5,579 bases of DNA from Armatimonadota bacterium (GTDB lineage Bacteria > Armatimonadota > Zipacnadia > Zipacnadales > UBA11051): contig JAUWOG010000185.1 in NCBI GenBank assembly GCA_030612305.1, positions 1 to 5,579 on the forward strand, written 5' to 3'. A program made the translations under genes and the position numbers. Positions within the stretch are counted from its first letter, which is position 1, and every line of letters starts with the position of its first letter. Shown here piece after piece: positions 4,719-5,579 of this stretch. The notes under the pieces are model-generated. The model saw only the letters and a list, made by a program, of their open reading frames with translations. It had not been told where the DNA came from and did not search any database.

Positions 4719-5579
4719 ATGACTCGGACCAACGTCAAACGTCATCACAGCAAGCAGGCTGTCGTTGTTTGGGCCGTGATCGGAATGCTCTGGGTCAATG
4801 TGGCGGCGGCCAAGCCCTCGGCGACGTACTTCACGCCTCAGCGGCTGGACACGATACGCCACAACTGCGAGAAGTACGCATGGGCGGCCAAGCAGCGAGA
4901 TGACGCCGTCGAGGCCGTCAAGCCGTGGATGGAACTGTCGGATCAGGAACTGTGGAAGATGGTTCCGGGCCAATGTGTGCCGCGCAATGTGTATGTCAAC
5001 AAGGAGATCGGCTGCCCGATCTGCGGCAGTGACAAGTTCAAGAAGAGCGGGGGCTGGGAATACGACCTCTTCGAACGCCCCTGGAAGGTGAAATGCAAGC
5101 TGTGCGGCACTGTGTTTCCGAAGAATGATTTCGGGAAGTACCATGCCAGCGGGCTGAACGAACACGGTGTTTTTCATCCCGATAAGGCCGACAGGAGCCT
5201 GCTCTTCAATGCCGAACACCCGAACCCCCGGGATCCGCTTCACAAGCAGTATGTAGATGACGGCCTGGGCTGGAGCGACGAAAACGGGGCACGCTTCTGG
5301 TTCGTCGCCACGTACACCGAGTGGGGCCTGTGGCGCAGGATCGGATCGGCCATCAGCGGCCTGTCGTGGGCCTACGCGTACACCGGCGACAAGCAATACG
5401 CACACAAGGCGACCGTCCTGCTGGATCGGGTGGCGGACGTTTACCCCGATATGGACAAGTCTTTCTGGGTGGCGGCGCCGCTCAAGAGGACCGGCGGTAA
5501 GATCCTGGACCATACCTGGGAAAACGGGTTCGTCGGCTACAACATGGTGTACATGTACGCCATCATCCACGAGTCAATC
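4719..5579 (+). CDS. Heparinase II/III-like polysaccharide lyase, 5' part (runs off the window)
   Basis: 287 codons are open to the right edge with no stop, so the C-terminal part is missing. Residues 1-31 form a Sec signal peptide (Arg/Lys/His-rich start, VVVWAVIGMLWVNV core, cleavage after AAA). A helical stretch follows (YFTPQRLDTIRHNCEKYAWA). Next is a zinc ribbon, Cys99-x2-Cys102 (CPICG) and Cys126-x2-Cys129 (CKLCG), around GGWEYDLFERPWKVK. Then come FPKNDFGKYHASGLNEHGVF (133-152), DDGLGWSDENG and the start of an (alpha/alpha) toroid (LWRRIGSAISGLSWAYAYTG, residues 204-223). I recognise this as the N-terminal architecture of large heparinase II/III or alginate-lyase-like proteins of environmental bacteria, which cleave uronic-acid polysaccharides by beta-elimination outside the cytoplasm. 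The beta-sandwich heparinase II/III domain should follow beyond the window. The substrate cannot be inferred. It is transcribed divergently from the C25 peptidase, so the two are not in one operon. Confidence 0.85.
   Translation, partial: MTRTNVKRHHSKQAVVVWAVIGMLWVNVAAAKPSATYFTPQRLDTIRHNCEKYAWAAKQRDDAVEAVKPWMELSDQELWKMVPGQCVPRNVYVNKEIGCPICGSDKFKKSGGWEYDLFERPWKVKCKLCGTVFPKNDFGKYHASGLNEHGVFHPDKADRSLLFNAEHPNPRDPLHKQYVDDGLGWSDENGARFWFVATYTEWGLWRRIGSAISGLSWAYAYTGDKQYAHKATVLLDRVADVYPDMDKSFWVAAPLKRTGGKILDHTWENGFVGYNMVYMYAIIHESI

Noticed and set aside
4644..5570. Minus-strand ORF of 308 codons
   Set aside because: It lies antisense to the heparinase-like gene, whose plus-strand translation has a signal peptide, zinc ribbon, strong ribosome binding site and family-like motifs. 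The antisense reading shows no domain.
1..5579. tRNA, rRNA, CRISPR arrays and insertion-sequence ends
   Set aside because: I looked on both strands and found no cloverleaf, no regularly spaced long repeats and no terminal inverted repeats with a transposase.

Overview
The window is moderately GC-rich bacterial DNA. Two secreted-protein genes give the best hint of its origin: a family C25 (gingipain-like) cysteine peptidase, and the start of a heparinase II/III-like polysaccharide lyase with a CxxC...CxxC zinc ribbon. From general knowledge, this pairing is common in heterotrophs of the Planctomycetota, Armatimonadota, Lentisphaerota and Hydrogenedentota type. There is no rRNA or other marker gene here, so the phylum is inference only.

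Layout. Bases 1-160 hold no complete gene, but a good ribosome binding site and ATG lie at the extreme left edge on the minus strand. Bases 161-331 (minus) may encode a 56-residue peptide with a YEPPRVV...GPAVGC segment, which I suspect is a ribosomally made, modified (RiPP-like) precursor. Bases 456-3035 (minus) encode the 859-residue exported C25 peptidase. It has a signal peptide, an N-terminal beta region, the caspase-like catalytic domain with its His and Cys, a Pro/Lys linker, an Asp/Asn-rich calcium-loop-like stretch and an unusual C-terminal module resembling a subtilisin propeptide. Bases 3189-3569 (minus) are the N-terminal core-binding domain of a tyrosine recombinase (XerC/D or phage integrase type). 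The catalytic domain is missing, so this is a gene remnant.

Bases 3568-3855, at the 5' end of and upstream from that remnant, are dense in 6-6-6 inverted repeats. Two are of the form CATAA-N6-TTATG, the core layout of a Xer dif site. A third is a degenerate relative, and two more are CGTG-N6-CACG palindromes, one of which covers the recombinase start codon. Bases 3856-4636 hold no gene I can support.

Bases 4719-5579 (plus) are the first 287 codons of the heparinase-like lyase, which runs off the right edge. A plausible promoter and a strong ribosome binding site precede it.

How it fits together. The two large genes point away from each other across a roughly 1.7 kb region that carries recombinase debris and recombination-site-like repeats. 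I read this as a mobile-element scar between two unrelated secreted hydrolases. The C25 peptidase and the small peptide share an orientation and are only 124 bases apart, so co-expression is possible. A link between them (for example leader removal by the peptidase) is speculation.
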